In this document: positions 1 to 5,441 of the stretch, in pieces | How the letters are laid out: every line of letters begins with the position of its first letter | Position numbering within the stretch: the first letter of the stretch is position 1 | Position numbers and translations under genes: made by a program | The notes under the pieces: model-generated | Told to the model about the DNA's origin: nothing | Database searches by the model: none | The model's input: only the letters and a program-made list of their open reading frames with translations | Assembly (NCBI GenBank): GCA_013151535.1 | Contig: JAADIC010000174.1 | Span: 1-5,441 of the forward strand | DNA from: Alphaproteobacteria bacterium | GTDB lineage: Bacteria > Pseudomonadota > Alphaproteobacteria > Rhodobacterales > Rhodobacteraceae | Direction of reading: 5' to 3' | Length of the DNA: 5,441 nt

Positions 1-434
1 ACAAAATGCGACCGTCCCAAATCCGAGGCCAGTTGCGCATTGACCAGCGTTGGCAGGATTTTCTCGACCCTCAGAAAGGCCAGCGATACATCGACAATAC
101 CAACCATCAGCACCGACCAGAAGAAGGCGCGGATCAGGTATTTGTTGAAATTATGCAGCTTGCGTGCGTCCCAGCGCAACGAGGTGTCGCCCGAACGTAG
201 CACATAAAACACCGCCAGACCGATCGCCACCATATAGACCAGAACCGGTACAATCGCAGCGCTGCCACCACCCGAAAAGATACTGCTGGCAAAGGGGTAA
301 TCAAAGCCGACCGTCAAAACATTGTTGATAAGATAGGCCGCCAGAGCGCCAATTATGGACCAGCCGAAAATGCGTGCAATCGGTGCAGGTTCCCCAAACT
401 GCGGTATCTCCGCAAGTTCATCCGTAACAGCCAT
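1..434 (-). CDS. TRAP transporter small permease subunit (DctQ-like), C-terminus cut off by window edge
   Basis: This is the first 144 codons of a gene read leftwards and running off base 1 without a stop. It starts at ATG 434-432 after a G-rich stretch that could serve as a weak ribosome binding site. The protein begins MAVTDELAEIPQFGEP and shows three hydrophobic stretches at about residues 23-43, 58-79 and 100-121. A basic, aromatic cytoplasmic-type loop (RWDARKLHNFNKY, residues 87-99) lies between the second and third. It is the first gene after the TRAP substrate-binding protein on the same strand, where small membrane subunits of tripartite TRAP importers are normally encoded. Such subunits sit in the inner membrane and pair with the large DctM-type subunit to drive ion-coupled uptake. 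The assignment rests on the membrane pattern and the context, and no catalytic motif exists to confirm it. The large subunit would be expected beyond the left edge. Confidence 0.82.
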   Translation of the reverse strand, partial: MAVTDELAEIPQFGEPAPIARIFGWSIIGALAAYLINNVLTVGFDYPFASSIFSGGGSAAIVPVLVYMVAIGLAVFYVLRSGDTSLRWDARKLHNFNKYLIRAFFWSVLMVGIVDVSLAFLRVEKILPTLVNAQLASDLGRSHF

Positions 435-530
435 GTGCCCCCCCAAATCATTCACCCTGACCAGACCCGTGACGCCCGCAAGACAGGCCATCCGTTGGCT
501 TTTTCAGCCGCATTTTCTGGAAACTGGCAG

Positions 531-557
531 GAAAAGGACGGGGCCAAAGCCCCGCCC
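531..557 (-). terminator. Hairpin with U-tract between binding-protein and small-permease genes
   Basis: Read on the minus strand, GGGCGGGGC, a TTTG loop and GCCCCGTCC form a 9-bp stem with one G-U pair, followed by TTTTC. It lies 24 bases after the stop of the substrate-binding protein gene and about 100 bases before the small-permease start. This is the form of a rho-independent terminator. In this position it may act as a partial terminator or 3'-end stabiliser, leaving more binding-protein mRNA than permease mRNA. That role is inference. The plus strand also has a TTTT after the stem, but no plus-strand gene ends here. Confidence 0.6.
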
Positions 558-580
558 GGTTTTCGTGTGGTTCGCCCTGA

Positions 581-1669
581 TTAACTCAGGCCGAGAACGC
601 GGTTGCGCTGGTTGACAAATGTGCCCTCAAACTGGGCCATCATGGTGCCTGTTTCGCGCAGGCTTGCCTGGAACGAATCATCGATCTTGGCTGCCAGTGC
701 AGAATGCGCACGGGTTTCCGCGATCACTTCAGCAGAAGCCTCGCCAAACGCGTCCCAGATGTCATCGTTGAACGCACGAACCTGAACGCCATTCTCTGTA
801 ATGAGCTTGTTGAGGTACTCACCGTTTTTCGCGATGTTCTCTTCGTGAGACGCTGCGTGCTCTTCATAACACGCGGCTTCGATGACGGCTTGTTCCCAAT
901 CGGACAGACCTTCCCACCAGGCTTTGTTCATGCCAAAGGCAAGACCGCCACCTGGCTCGTGGAAACCACCAGTATAGTAGTATTTGGCCGCTTCATAGAA
1001 TTTCATGAAGTAGTCATTATAGGGGCCAACCCACTCGGTCGCATCAATCGCGCCAGAGACCAGGTTTTCATAAATCTGACCACCCGGAAGCGAAACGGTT
1101 GAGACACCCAGCTTGGACATCGCGTTGCCGCCAAGGCCCGGAATTCGCATTTTCAGACCTTTCAGGTCCTCTGGCGAATTGATTTCCTTGTTGAACCAGC
1201 CACCGGCCTGCGTGCCGGTCGAACCGCACATCAGAGCTTTCAGGCCGAATCCGCCTGAAATTTCGTCCCACAATTCCTGACCACCGCCAAATTTGATCCA
1301 GGCGTTCCACTGTGGTGTCGTCATGCCAAACGGCATCGTGGTGAAATAAGTGAAGCCCGGGTGCTTACCACCCCAATAATAATCCGCAGCGATATAGGCC
1401 TGCGAGTTGCCCGAGGCAACTTCGTCAAAGCTGTCAAATGCGCCAACACGTTCGCCAGCGGCGAAGTATTCGACATTCAACGCGCCATCGGACAATTGGC
1501 CGATACGCGCAGCCAGACGTTGGGCGGAAATACCGAGGCCGGGGAAATCCCGCGGCCAGGTCGATACGATTGTCAATGTTTTACCATGATTTGCGGCAAC
1601 CGCAGGGGTTGCCAGCGCGGCACCTGCACCAACAAGTGCGGCACCTCTTAGAAACTTACGACGTTCCAT
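581..1669 (-). CDS. TRAP transporter substrate-binding protein, TakP-like (predicted 2-oxo-acid binder)
   Basis: This is a complete 362-residue periplasmic solute-binding protein of the DctP/TRAP family. The N-terminus MERRKFLRGAALVGAG is a twin-arginine (Tat) signal: RRKFL, a hydrophobic stretch, then TPAVA with likely cleavage after Ala25 or Ala26. Tat export implies periplasmic delivery of the folded protein. Landmarks are Gln154 in GTQAGGW, the family arginine Arg175 in KMRIPGLGG, Glu212-Trp213 in DATEWVGPYND, and Glu238 in HEPGGG. In the TakP subgroup, residues of this kind hold a carboxylate ligand and a cation, so pyruvate or another 2-oxo acid is the best ligand guess. Related binders take other organic acids, so the ligand is not proven. 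The start is ATG 1669 with GGAGGA upstream. The membrane subunit follows downstream after a hairpin. Length and motifs look normal, with no sign of damage. Confidence 0.93.
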   Translation of the reverse strand: MERRKFLRGAALVGAGAALATPAVAANHGKTLTIVSTWPRDFPGLGISAQRLAARIGQLSDGALNVEYFAAGERVGAFDSFDEVASGNSQAYIAADYYWGGKHPGFTYFTTMPFGMTTPQWNAWIKFGGGQELWDEISGGFGLKALMCGSTGTQAGGWFNKEINSPEDLKGLKMRIPGLGGNAMSKLGVSTVSLPGGQIYENLVSGAIDATEWVGPYNDYFMKFYEAAKYYYTGGFHEPGGGLAFGMNKAWWEGLSDWEQAVIEAACYEEHAASHEENIAKNGEYLNKLITENGVQVRAFNDDIWDAFGEASAEVIAETRAHSALAAKIDDSFQASLRETGTMMAQFEGTFVNQRNRVLGLS

Positions 1670-1679
1670 GTTTTATGAG

Positions 1680-1685
1680 TCCTCC
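1680..1685 (-). promoter_or_regulatory. Shine-Dalgarno of the TRAP binding-protein gene
   Basis: Read on the minus strand this is GGAGGA, a near-perfect ribosome binding site ending 10 bases before ATG 1669. It fixes that codon as the start, which also places the twin-arginine motif at the expected N-terminal position. Confidence 0.75.
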
Positions 1686-1764
1686 GTGTTTTCTCATATT
1701 TCTTAACCTTGGCGGCCTAAGGGTCTGCGCCCTCTTCCCAGCGTGTTCTCCCGACCGCCTCTGT

Positions 1765-1794
1765 ATAATGCCTTGGCAAGCCCGAATAAAGCAA
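1765..1794 (-). promoter_or_regulatory. Alternative weak sigma70-like promoter for the TRAP operon
   Basis: On the minus strand TTGCTT (1794-1789), an 18-base spacer and CATTAT (1770-1765) could be -35 and -10 boxes. Transcription would start near 1758, giving a leader of about 90 bases. The match is weaker than the candidate at 1914-1941. If this one is used, the inverted repeat at 1836-1851 would lie upstream of the -35 box, at an activator-like position. Confidence 0.22.
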
Positions 1795-1835
1795 CAGCTT
1801 TTCTGACCTTTGTCGCACCAACCCTAGGCAATTCG

Positions 1836-1851
1836 CGTGAAAGTGTTCACG
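1836..1851. promoter_or_regulatory. Inverted repeat CGTGAA-N4-TTCACG, possible regulator operator
   Basis: CGTGAA, four bases (AGTG) and TTCACG form a 16-base dyad with perfect 6-base arms, in the leader or promoter region of the TRAP substrate-binding gene. Its size and symmetry suit a dimeric transcription factor such as one of the GntR or LacI type, but the sequence does not identify the protein. Such a short repeat can also occur by chance. Confidence 0.35.
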
Positions 1852-1913
1852 GCTGATCCGGTTTCCCGCCGATATTTTACAAATCAAAGGTTAACGCCCT
1901 CTATTTGGTAATT

Positions 1914-1941
1914 ATTGTACTTAAACTGCGGGGGAATTCAA
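1914..1941 (-). promoter_or_regulatory. Best sigma70-like promoter candidate for the TRAP operon
   Basis: On the minus strand TTGAAT (1941-1936), a 16-base spacer and TACAAT (1919-1914) match the -35 and -10 consensus at 4 of 6 and 5 of 6 positions. It sits in the most A+T-rich part of the gap. A start near 1907 would give a leader of roughly 240 bases, which would place the CGTGAA-N4-TTCACG dyad inside the transcript, downstream of the start site. Confidence 0.4.
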
Positions 1942-1945
1942 ATTT

Positions 1946-1957
1946 TCGGCAAGCCGA
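1946..1957. repeat. Short inverted repeat TCGGC-AA-GCCGA next to a candidate -35 box
   Basis: TCGGC and GCCGA are perfect 5-base arms separated by two bases, lying four bases upstream of the candidate -35 box at 1941-1936. It could be a binding site for an activator or a weak hairpin. The arms are short, so chance is a real alternative. Confidence 0.25.
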
Positions 1958-1993
1958 TTCTTTGCACTAAAATTCCGCTATTGGGCGTTTTGA

Positions 1994-2007
1994 GGCGCGG
2001 TTGCGCC
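1994..2007 (-). terminator. Stem-loop just after the amidotransferase stop codon (weak terminator candidate)
   Basis: On the minus strand GGCGC, loop AACC and GCGCC form a 5-bp all-G/C stem that begins 4 bases after the TGA at 2014-2012. What follows is TCAAAACG, not a U-run, so it is not a classical intrinsic terminator. It may protect the 3' end or act with Rho. Confidence 0.28.
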
Positions 2008-2011
2008 GAAT

Positions 2012-2770
2012 TCACCCCGAATCCCGCCGGTAATACTGCACAAAATTGCGCAAAATGCGTTCCGGCATATGCACATCCTCGGCGTGGCACATGGCAATCA
2101 GCGCCTCGGCCTCATGCGCCGGAAAATAACCACGATGTTGGTAAATACCGATCCTGACCGCAAAACCATCGCTGTCAGCCTCGGGGTGAAACTGGGTTGC
2201 ATAGACGTTTTGGCCGTAGCGGATGATCTGATAGCGGCATGTGGGCGAGGCGGCCAGATGCGCGCACCCCTCAGGCAGGTTCTGCGCCGCCTCTTTATGG
2301 CCGACAAAGGCGCGAAAACTGTCGGGCAGGCCCGCCAGCATCGGATCGGATTGCCCTTCTTTGGTCAGCCTGCAGGTCACCGCGCCCACCGGCTCGCTGT
2401 ATTTCTCTTTGCTGACGGTCGCCCCCAGATGATGGGCCAGAATACCGATGCCGTAACAACAGCCCATGAACGGGAAATCGCGCGCGACAATTGTCGGCAT
2501 CAAACCCAGAACCGCCGCCTCGATGCGCCGCTCAACAGGGGTTTTCTTATCCTCGGGGTCGCTGATACAGCCCGGACCACCGCCCACGATAACGCCAGAA
2601 TAGTTATCAAGATCAAGGTCTTGCGGTATATCCTGCTGATCCAGCCGGATGCGATGCACGTCTTGTGCCGGCAGCTCCCCCTTGGTCAGAAAGGCCGCGA
2701 ATTCGTCATCCGAGGCAGCGGTTTCGGGGCGCAGTTGCAAGATTAGAAAGGGTTTCATCGGTGCCGTCAT
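2012..2770 (-). CDS. Class I glutamine amidotransferase-like protein (GMP synthase glutaminase domain-like)
   Basis: This is a 252-residue stand-alone protein with the class I glutamine amidotransferase fold, resembling the YfeJ-type relatives of the GMP synthase glutaminase domain. Visible landmarks are VIVGGGPG at about residues 60-67, the nucleophile elbow MGCCYGIG with Cys105 at the catalytic position, VGHKEA at 156-161, and QFHPE at 193-197 supplying His195 and Glu197. The triad is therefore complete and hydrolysis of glutamine or another gamma-glutamyl compound is plausible. No ATP pyrophosphatase domain follows, so it is not GMP synthase itself, and partner and substrate are unknown. 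The start chosen is ATG 2770, with AAGG seven bases upstream. The frame stays open to a TTG at 2824, but that TTG lies inside a likely -35 box and the extra 18 residues look non-conserved. The protein is probably cytoplasmic, as no signal peptide is seen. It is divergent from zwf. Confidence 0.85.
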   Translation of the reverse strand: MTAPMKPFLILQLRPETAASDDEFAAFLTKGELPAQDVHRIRLDQQDIPQDLDLDNYSGVIVGGGPGCISDPEDKKTPVERRIEAAVLGLMPTIVARDFPFMGCCYGIGILAHHLGATVSKEKYSEPVGAVTCRLTKEGQSDPMLAGLPDSFRAFVGHKEAAQNLPEGCAHLAASPTCRYQIIRYGQNVYATQFHPEADSDGFAVRIGIYQHRGYFPAHEAEALIAMCHAEDVHMPERILRNFVQYYRRDSG

Positions 2771-2796
2771 CGTTATGCCTTGGTTGTGCCGCCTCA

Positions 2797-2824
2797 ATTG
2801 CCGCAACTTTGCTGTGATCGTCAA
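2797..2824 (-). promoter_or_regulatory. Candidate promoter of the amidotransferase-like gene
   Basis: On the minus strand TTGACG (2824-2819) is a 5-of-6 match to a -35 box. After 16 bases comes GGCAAT (2802-2797), a poor 3-of-6 -10 box. A start near 2790 would leave a leader of about 20 bases before ATG 2770, which supports that start codon. Confidence 0.33.
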
Positions 2825-2844
2825 GCGATTAGGCGTTTGCGTGG

Positions 2845-2873
2845 TTCCAATTGGCCTGCACTCAACCTAGACT
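2845..2873 (+). promoter_or_regulatory. Candidate promoter of the zwf-pgl-edd operon
   Basis: TTCCAA (2845-2850), a 17-base spacer and TAGACT (2868-2873) are weak matches, 3 of 6 and 4 of 6, to sigma70 boxes at the right distance ahead of zwf. The 8-base palindrome CCAATTGG (2847-2854) overlaps the -35 box and might bind a regulator. The operon must start somewhere in the roughly 130-base divergent gap, but the exact boxes are uncertain. Confidence 0.28.
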
Positions 2874-2892
2874 GCACAAAAACAGGCAGGTT

Positions 2893-2896
2893 AGGG
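2893..2896 (+). promoter_or_regulatory. zwf: Ribosome binding site deciding the zwf start
   Basis: AGGG lies six bases before ATG 2903. It supports this codon over the TTG at 2780 that the open frame reaches upstream. Confidence 0.55.
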
Positions 2897-2902
2897 TTAA
2901 TC

Positions 2903-4348
2903 ATGGTTGCATGCGTCATTCCGGTCAAACCGTTCGATCTGGTGCTGTTTGGGGCCACCGGCGATCTGGCCCAGCGCAAAATCCTGCCGGGGCTGTTTCA
3001 GCGTTTCACCGTTGGCCAGATGCCGGATCAGGCGCGCATCATCGGCGCGGCGCGCAGCGCGCTTTCCGGTAACGCGTTTCGCACGGCATTAAGCGCCTCG
3101 ATCCTCAAGGCGATCCCCGATGCGGTGGCGGGTGACATTACCGCGTTTCTGGAGCATGTCACTTACATCAGTATCGACGCGCGTGGTGAACGGGGTTGGG
3201 CCGATCTGGCCAAAACCCTGCGCAAGGACGTGATCCGCGCCTTTTACCTGTCGGTTGGCCCGTCGCTGTTCGCCCCGATTGCCGCACGCCTGAAAACCAG
3301 CGGCATGACCACGCGCGAGGCCCGCATCGTGGTGGAAAAACCGTTCGGCCATGATCTCAACTCGGCCCACGCGCTGAACGCCGAGCTTGGCCAGTGCTTC
3401 AGCGAGGGGCAGATTTACCGGATCGACCATTACTTGGGCAAGGAAACCGTGCAAAATCTGATGGCTTTGCGCTTTGCCAATGCGCTGTTTGAACCCTTGT
3501 GGAACAGCCAGCATATCGACCATGTGCAGATCACCGTGGCCGAAAGCCTTGGGGTCAAGGGGCGCGGCGAATATTATGACAAGTCGGGTGCCTTGCGCGA
3601 TATGGTGCAGAACCACCTGATGCAGCTTTTGTGCCTGACGGCGATGGAGCCGCCATCGCGGTTTGAACCAAACGCGGTGCGCGATGAAAAGTTGAAGGTG
3701 ATCCGCGCGCTTGATCCGGTGGCCCCGGGTGACATTGTGCGCGGCCAGTATCGCGCCGGAAACGGCGATGAAAGCTATCGTGACCACGCCGCCAATCCCA
3801 ACAGTCGCAGCGAATGTTTCGTGGCGATGAAGGTGCAGGTCTCCAACTGGCGCTGGGCCGGCACGCCGTTCTATCTGCGCACCGGCAAGAAACTGCGCGC
3901 CCGCATGTCGGAAATCGCGGTGGTGTTTCGCGACCCGCCGCATTCGATCTTTCCGGCCATGCAGAACCGGCGCGGCAACGCCTTAATCATCCGCCTACAA
4001 CCGGATGAGGGCATCACCCTCAGAATGACTATCAAAGACCCGGGCCCCGGCGGCATGCGTCTGACCGAGGTGCCGCTTGATATGACCTTCGCCGAGGCTT
4101 TGGGCAGCGACGTCATCGTGCCGGACGCTTACGAGCGCCTGATTATGGATGTCATTCGCGGCGATCAAACCCTGTTCATGCGCGGCGACGAGGTTGAAGC
4201 CGCATGGGACTGGATCGACCCGATCGAGCAGGACTGGGCCGAAAGCAGCGCCAAACCCGCGCCATACGACCCCGGCGGTTCCGGCCCTGAGGACGCGCTG
4301 ATGCTGATGCACCGCGACGCCCGGCGCTGGCGCGAGATCGGCGGCTGA
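2903..4348 (+). CDS. zwf: Glucose-6-phosphate 1-dehydrogenase
   Basis: A complete 481-residue enzyme that oxidises glucose 6-phosphate to 6-phosphogluconolactone, the entry step to the Entner-Doudoroff and oxidative pentose phosphate routes in the cytoplasm. The N-terminal Rossmann domain carries LVLFGATGDLAQRK (GATGDLA at 17-23). Arg51 in GAARSAL sits where relatives contact the 2'-phosphate of NADP, so NADP use is likely. EKPFG is at 145-149 and the signature RIDHYLGKE at 173-181, with Asp175, His176 and Lys180. YYDKSGALRDMVQNH (224-238) ends at His238, the expected general base. TPFYLRTGKKL (321-331) belongs to the substrate or dimer domain. Length is normal for the family. The start ATG 2903 has an AGGG site; the 41 residues encoded upstream in the same frame, from a TTG, resemble no part of the family and lie over the promoter region. 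pgl begins at the very next base after the TGA. Confidence 0.97.
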   Translation: MVACVIPVKPFDLVLFGATGDLAQRKILPGLFQRFTVGQMPDQARIIGAARSALSGNAFRTALSASILKAIPDAVAGDITAFLEHVTYISIDARGERGWADLAKTLRKDVIRAFYLSVGPSLFAPIAARLKTSGMTTREARIVVEKPFGHDLNSAHALNAELGQCFSEGQIYRIDHYLGKETVQNLMALRFANALFEPLWNSQHIDHVQITVAESLGVKGRGEYYDKSGALRDMVQNHLMQLLCLTAMEPPSRFEPNAVRDEKLKVIRALDPVAPGDIVRGQYRAGNGDESYRDHAANPNSRSECFVAMKVQVSNWRWAGTPFYLRTGKKLRARMSEIAVVFRDPPHSIFPAMQNRRGNALIIRLQPDEGITLRMTIKDPGPGGMRLTEVPLDMTFAEALGSDVIVPDAYERLIMDVIRGDQTLFMRGDEVEAAWDWIDPIEQDWAESSAKPAPYDPGGSGPEDALMLMHRDARRWREIGG

Positions 4349-5038
4349 ATGGTCGGGTTCATCGAATATCGAAACCGCGACGGGCTGGCGCAAGGTTTGG
4401 CGGCACTGGTGGCGGGGCAATTGGCGGTGGCACTGGCCGATCAGGGTCGCGCGACTTTGGTGGTGCCGGGTGGAACCACGCCGGGGCCGTTTCTGCGGCT
4501 TTTATCGGATGCAGCGATTGACTGGGGAAACGTGCGCGTGATGCTGAGCGACGAGCGGTTCGTACCGGAAACCTCGAAGCGCTCCAACACCCGCCTGCTG
4601 CGCGAAACTTTGTTGCAGGGACCAGCGGCGGCGGCCAGTTTGGTCCCGTTGGTGGCAGAAGGGACCTCGCCGGAAGATGTGATCGCAGTTTTGACGGATG
4701 CAATCAAAACCGCCCTGCCAATCGACGTTTGTGTGCTGGGCATGGGCGCGGATATGCACACTGCCAGCCTGTTTCCCGGTGCCGATCGTTTGGATGAGGC
4801 ACTCGATCCCGACAGCAAAGCCGTGCTGTTGCCCATGCGCGCAACCGGTGCACCAGAGCCGCGCCTGACCCTGACCGCGCAGGTTTTGCGCGCGACGAAA
4901 AAAACCCATATCCTGATCGCCGGGCGCAACAAGAAACGCGCGTTTGAGGTGGCAGAGCAGCAAGGCCCAAGCACCGCTGCCCCGATCCGCGCCATTCTGA
5001 CCGGCCCGGGTGAGATCACGATCCATTACGCAGATTAG
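4349..5038 (+). CDS. pgl: 6-phosphogluconolactonase (DevB/SOL type)
   Basis: A complete 229-residue cytoplasmic lactonase that hydrolyses the product of Zwf to 6-phosphogluconate. The sugar-isomerase-like fold shows PGGTTPGPF (40-48), the phosphate-binding region MLSDERFVPETSKRSN (65-80), the active-site loop GMGADMHTASLFPGAD (131-146) with His137 as the probable catalytic base, and RLTLTAQVL (172-180). The usual form of the loop is GxGxDGHTAS; here Met136 replaces the glycine before the histidine, with all other key residues kept. The ATG directly follows the zwf TGA with no spacer, and the bases before it (GAGATCGGCGG) hold only a weak ribosome site, so translation is probably coupled to zwf. 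The gene ends in TAG that overlaps the edd Shine-Dalgarno. Confidence 0.95.
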   Translation: MVGFIEYRNRDGLAQGLAALVAGQLAVALADQGRATLVVPGGTTPGPFLRLLSDAAIDWGNVRVMLSDERFVPETSKRSNTRLLRETLLQGPAAAASLVPLVAEGTSPEDVIAVLTDAIKTALPIDVCVLGMGADMHTASLFPGADRLDEALDPDSKAVLLPMRATGAPEPRLTLTAQVLRATKKTHILIAGRNKKRAFEVAEQQGPSTAAPIRAILTGPGEITIHYAD

Positions 5039-5042
5039 GAGG
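5037..5042 (+). promoter_or_regulatory. edd: Shine-Dalgarno of edd overlapping the pgl stop
   Basis: AGGAGG is a perfect ribosome binding site five bases before ATG 5048. Its first two bases are the last two of the pgl TAG stop, so a ribosome finishing pgl stops on the edd initiation site. This supports translational coupling within one operon. Confidence 0.8.
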
Positions 5043-5047
5043 CCATA

Positions 5048-5441
5048 ATGGCCCTGAACGACACCATAAAACGCGTCACCGAGCGGATTTCAGAACGCAG
5101 CGAAACCAGCCGCGCCGCCTATCTTGCCGCCATGCAATCAGCGCGCGACACCGGCCCCAATCGCGGCCATCTGTCGTGCAGCGCGCAGGCCCATGCCTAT
5201 GCTGGCGCGGGGCAGGATCAGGCCGCACTGGCGCGCGAAACAGCCGGAAATCTCGGCATCGTCAGCGCCTATAATGACGTCCTGTCGGCGCACCAACCGT
5301 TTGAACATTTCCCCGACCTGATCCGCCAGGCGGCGCGTGACATCGGCGCGACCGCCCAAATGGCGGGCGGGGTTCCGGCGATGTGTGACGGGGTCACGCA
5401 GGGATATGCGGGCATGGAGCTCAGCCTGTTTTCGCGCGATG
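5048..5441 (+). CDS. edd: Phosphogluconate dehydratase (6-phosphogluconate dehydratase), 3' end outside window
   Basis: The first 131 codons of the Entner-Doudoroff dehydratase, which turns 6-phosphogluconate into 2-keto-3-deoxy-6-phosphogluconate and belongs to the IlvD/Edd iron-sulfur family. It begins MALNDTIKRVTERI and shows NRGHLSCS (38-45), GIVSAYNDVLSAHQPFEHFP (70-89) and AGGVPAMCDGVTQG (106-119). Cys113 in that last motif is a conserved family cysteine expected to bind the Fe-S cluster, and MELSLFSRD (123-131) matches the family just after it. These features separate Edd from its paralogue dihydroxy-acid dehydratase (IlvD), which has a different motif spacing. The start is fixed by AGGAGG five bases upstream. 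It lies nine bases after the pgl stop, in the same operon. The reading frame is open to the window edge with no frameshift, and most of the protein lies beyond it. Confidence 0.95.
   Translation, partial: MALNDTIKRVTERISERSETSRAAYLAAMQSARDTGPNRGHLSCSAQAHAYAGAGQDQAALARETAGNLGIVSAYNDVLSAHQPFEHFPDLIRQAARDIGATAQMAGGVPAMCDGVTQGYAGMELSLFSRD

Larger units (their letters stand above)
1670..2011. other. 342-base intergenic region upstream of the TRAP genes
   Basis: There is no credible gene here. The stretch from about 1865 to 1980 is clearly richer in A+T than the flanking genes, as expected of a promoter region. It contains two minus-strand promoter candidates, two short inverted repeats and a stem-loop just after the amidotransferase stop, each listed separately. 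Because both flanking genes read leftwards, the region is both the 3' end of the amidotransferase gene and the leader of the TRAP operon. Confidence 0.6.

Noticed and set aside
1764..1769. Perfect TATAAT on the plus strand
   Set aside because: No -35 match is found 16-18 bases upstream, and no plus-strand gene follows. It could be an antisense start but nothing supports that.
1915..2157. Plus-strand open frame of 80 codons spanning the intergenic gap and the end of the amidotransferase gene
   Set aside because: It has no ribosome site and no recognisable product, overlaps a real gene antisense, and covers promoter-like A+T-rich DNA.
2069..2746. Long plus-strand open frame of 225 codons opposite the amidotransferase-like gene
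   Set aside because: It lies wholly antisense to a gene with a clear catalytic triad, has no recognisable domain and no good ribosome site. Such shadow frames are common in G+C-rich DNA.
2771..2824. N-terminal extension of the amidotransferase-like protein from TTG 2824
   Set aside because: The TTG coincides with a TTGACG -35-like box, the extension looks unrelated to the family, and ATG 2770 has an upstream AAGG.
2780..2902. N-terminal extension of Zwf from TTG 2780
   Set aside because: The added 41 residues precede the usual family start, overlap the divergent promoter region, and a ribosome site lies just before ATG 2903.
3089..3943. Minus-strand open frame of 284 codons inside zwf
   Set aside because: It is rich in His, Arg and Ala in the way expected of the complement of a coding strand, has no known motif, and overlaps the conserved core of zwf.
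4441..5026. Overlapping minus-strand open frames opposite pgl
   Set aside because: Several frames are open at once across the same stretch, which is a composition effect. pgl on the plus strand carries all the family motifs.

Overview
The window looks like chromosomal DNA from an alphaproteobacterium, most likely the Rhodobacterales/Roseobacter group. This is inferred from the moderately high G+C, the protein sequences, a TRAP solute importer of the TakP type, and a zwf-pgl-edd Entner-Doudoroff cluster. No tRNA, rRNA, CRISPR array, insertion sequence or phage gene was seen. All genes appear intact except the two cut by the window edges.

Layout. The left half is on the minus strand. It holds, in transcription order, a class I glutamine amidotransferase-like protein (2012-2770), a 342-base gap with candidate promoters and inverted repeats, a Tat-exported TRAP substrate-binding protein (581-1669), a short gap with a strong hairpin, and the start of the TRAP small membrane subunit (434 down to base 1, continuing out of the window). 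The large permease subunit is expected further left but cannot be seen.

The right half is on the plus strand. It begins at a divergent promoter region (about 2771-2902) and carries zwf (glucose-6-phosphate dehydrogenase), pgl (6-phosphogluconolactonase) and the first 131 codons of edd (phosphogluconate dehydratase). zwf and pgl abut with no spacer. The Shine-Dalgarno of edd overlaps the pgl stop codon, so the three almost certainly form one operon.

How it works together. Zwf oxidises glucose 6-phosphate to 6-phosphogluconolactone, Pgl hydrolyses it to 6-phosphogluconate, and Edd dehydrates that to 2-keto-3-deoxy-6-phosphogluconate. An aldolase (eda, not in the window) would split this to pyruvate and glyceraldehyde 3-phosphate. 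The TRAP binding protein keeps the residues expected of the 2-oxo-acid (pyruvate-type) TakP group, so the two systems could meet at pyruvate, but that link is only inference. The amidotransferase-like protein has a full Cys-His-Glu triad but no synthetase domain, and its substrate is unknown.

I found no convincing previously undescribed system. The items most worth a second look are the non-coding signals around the TRAP genes and the orphan amidotransferase.
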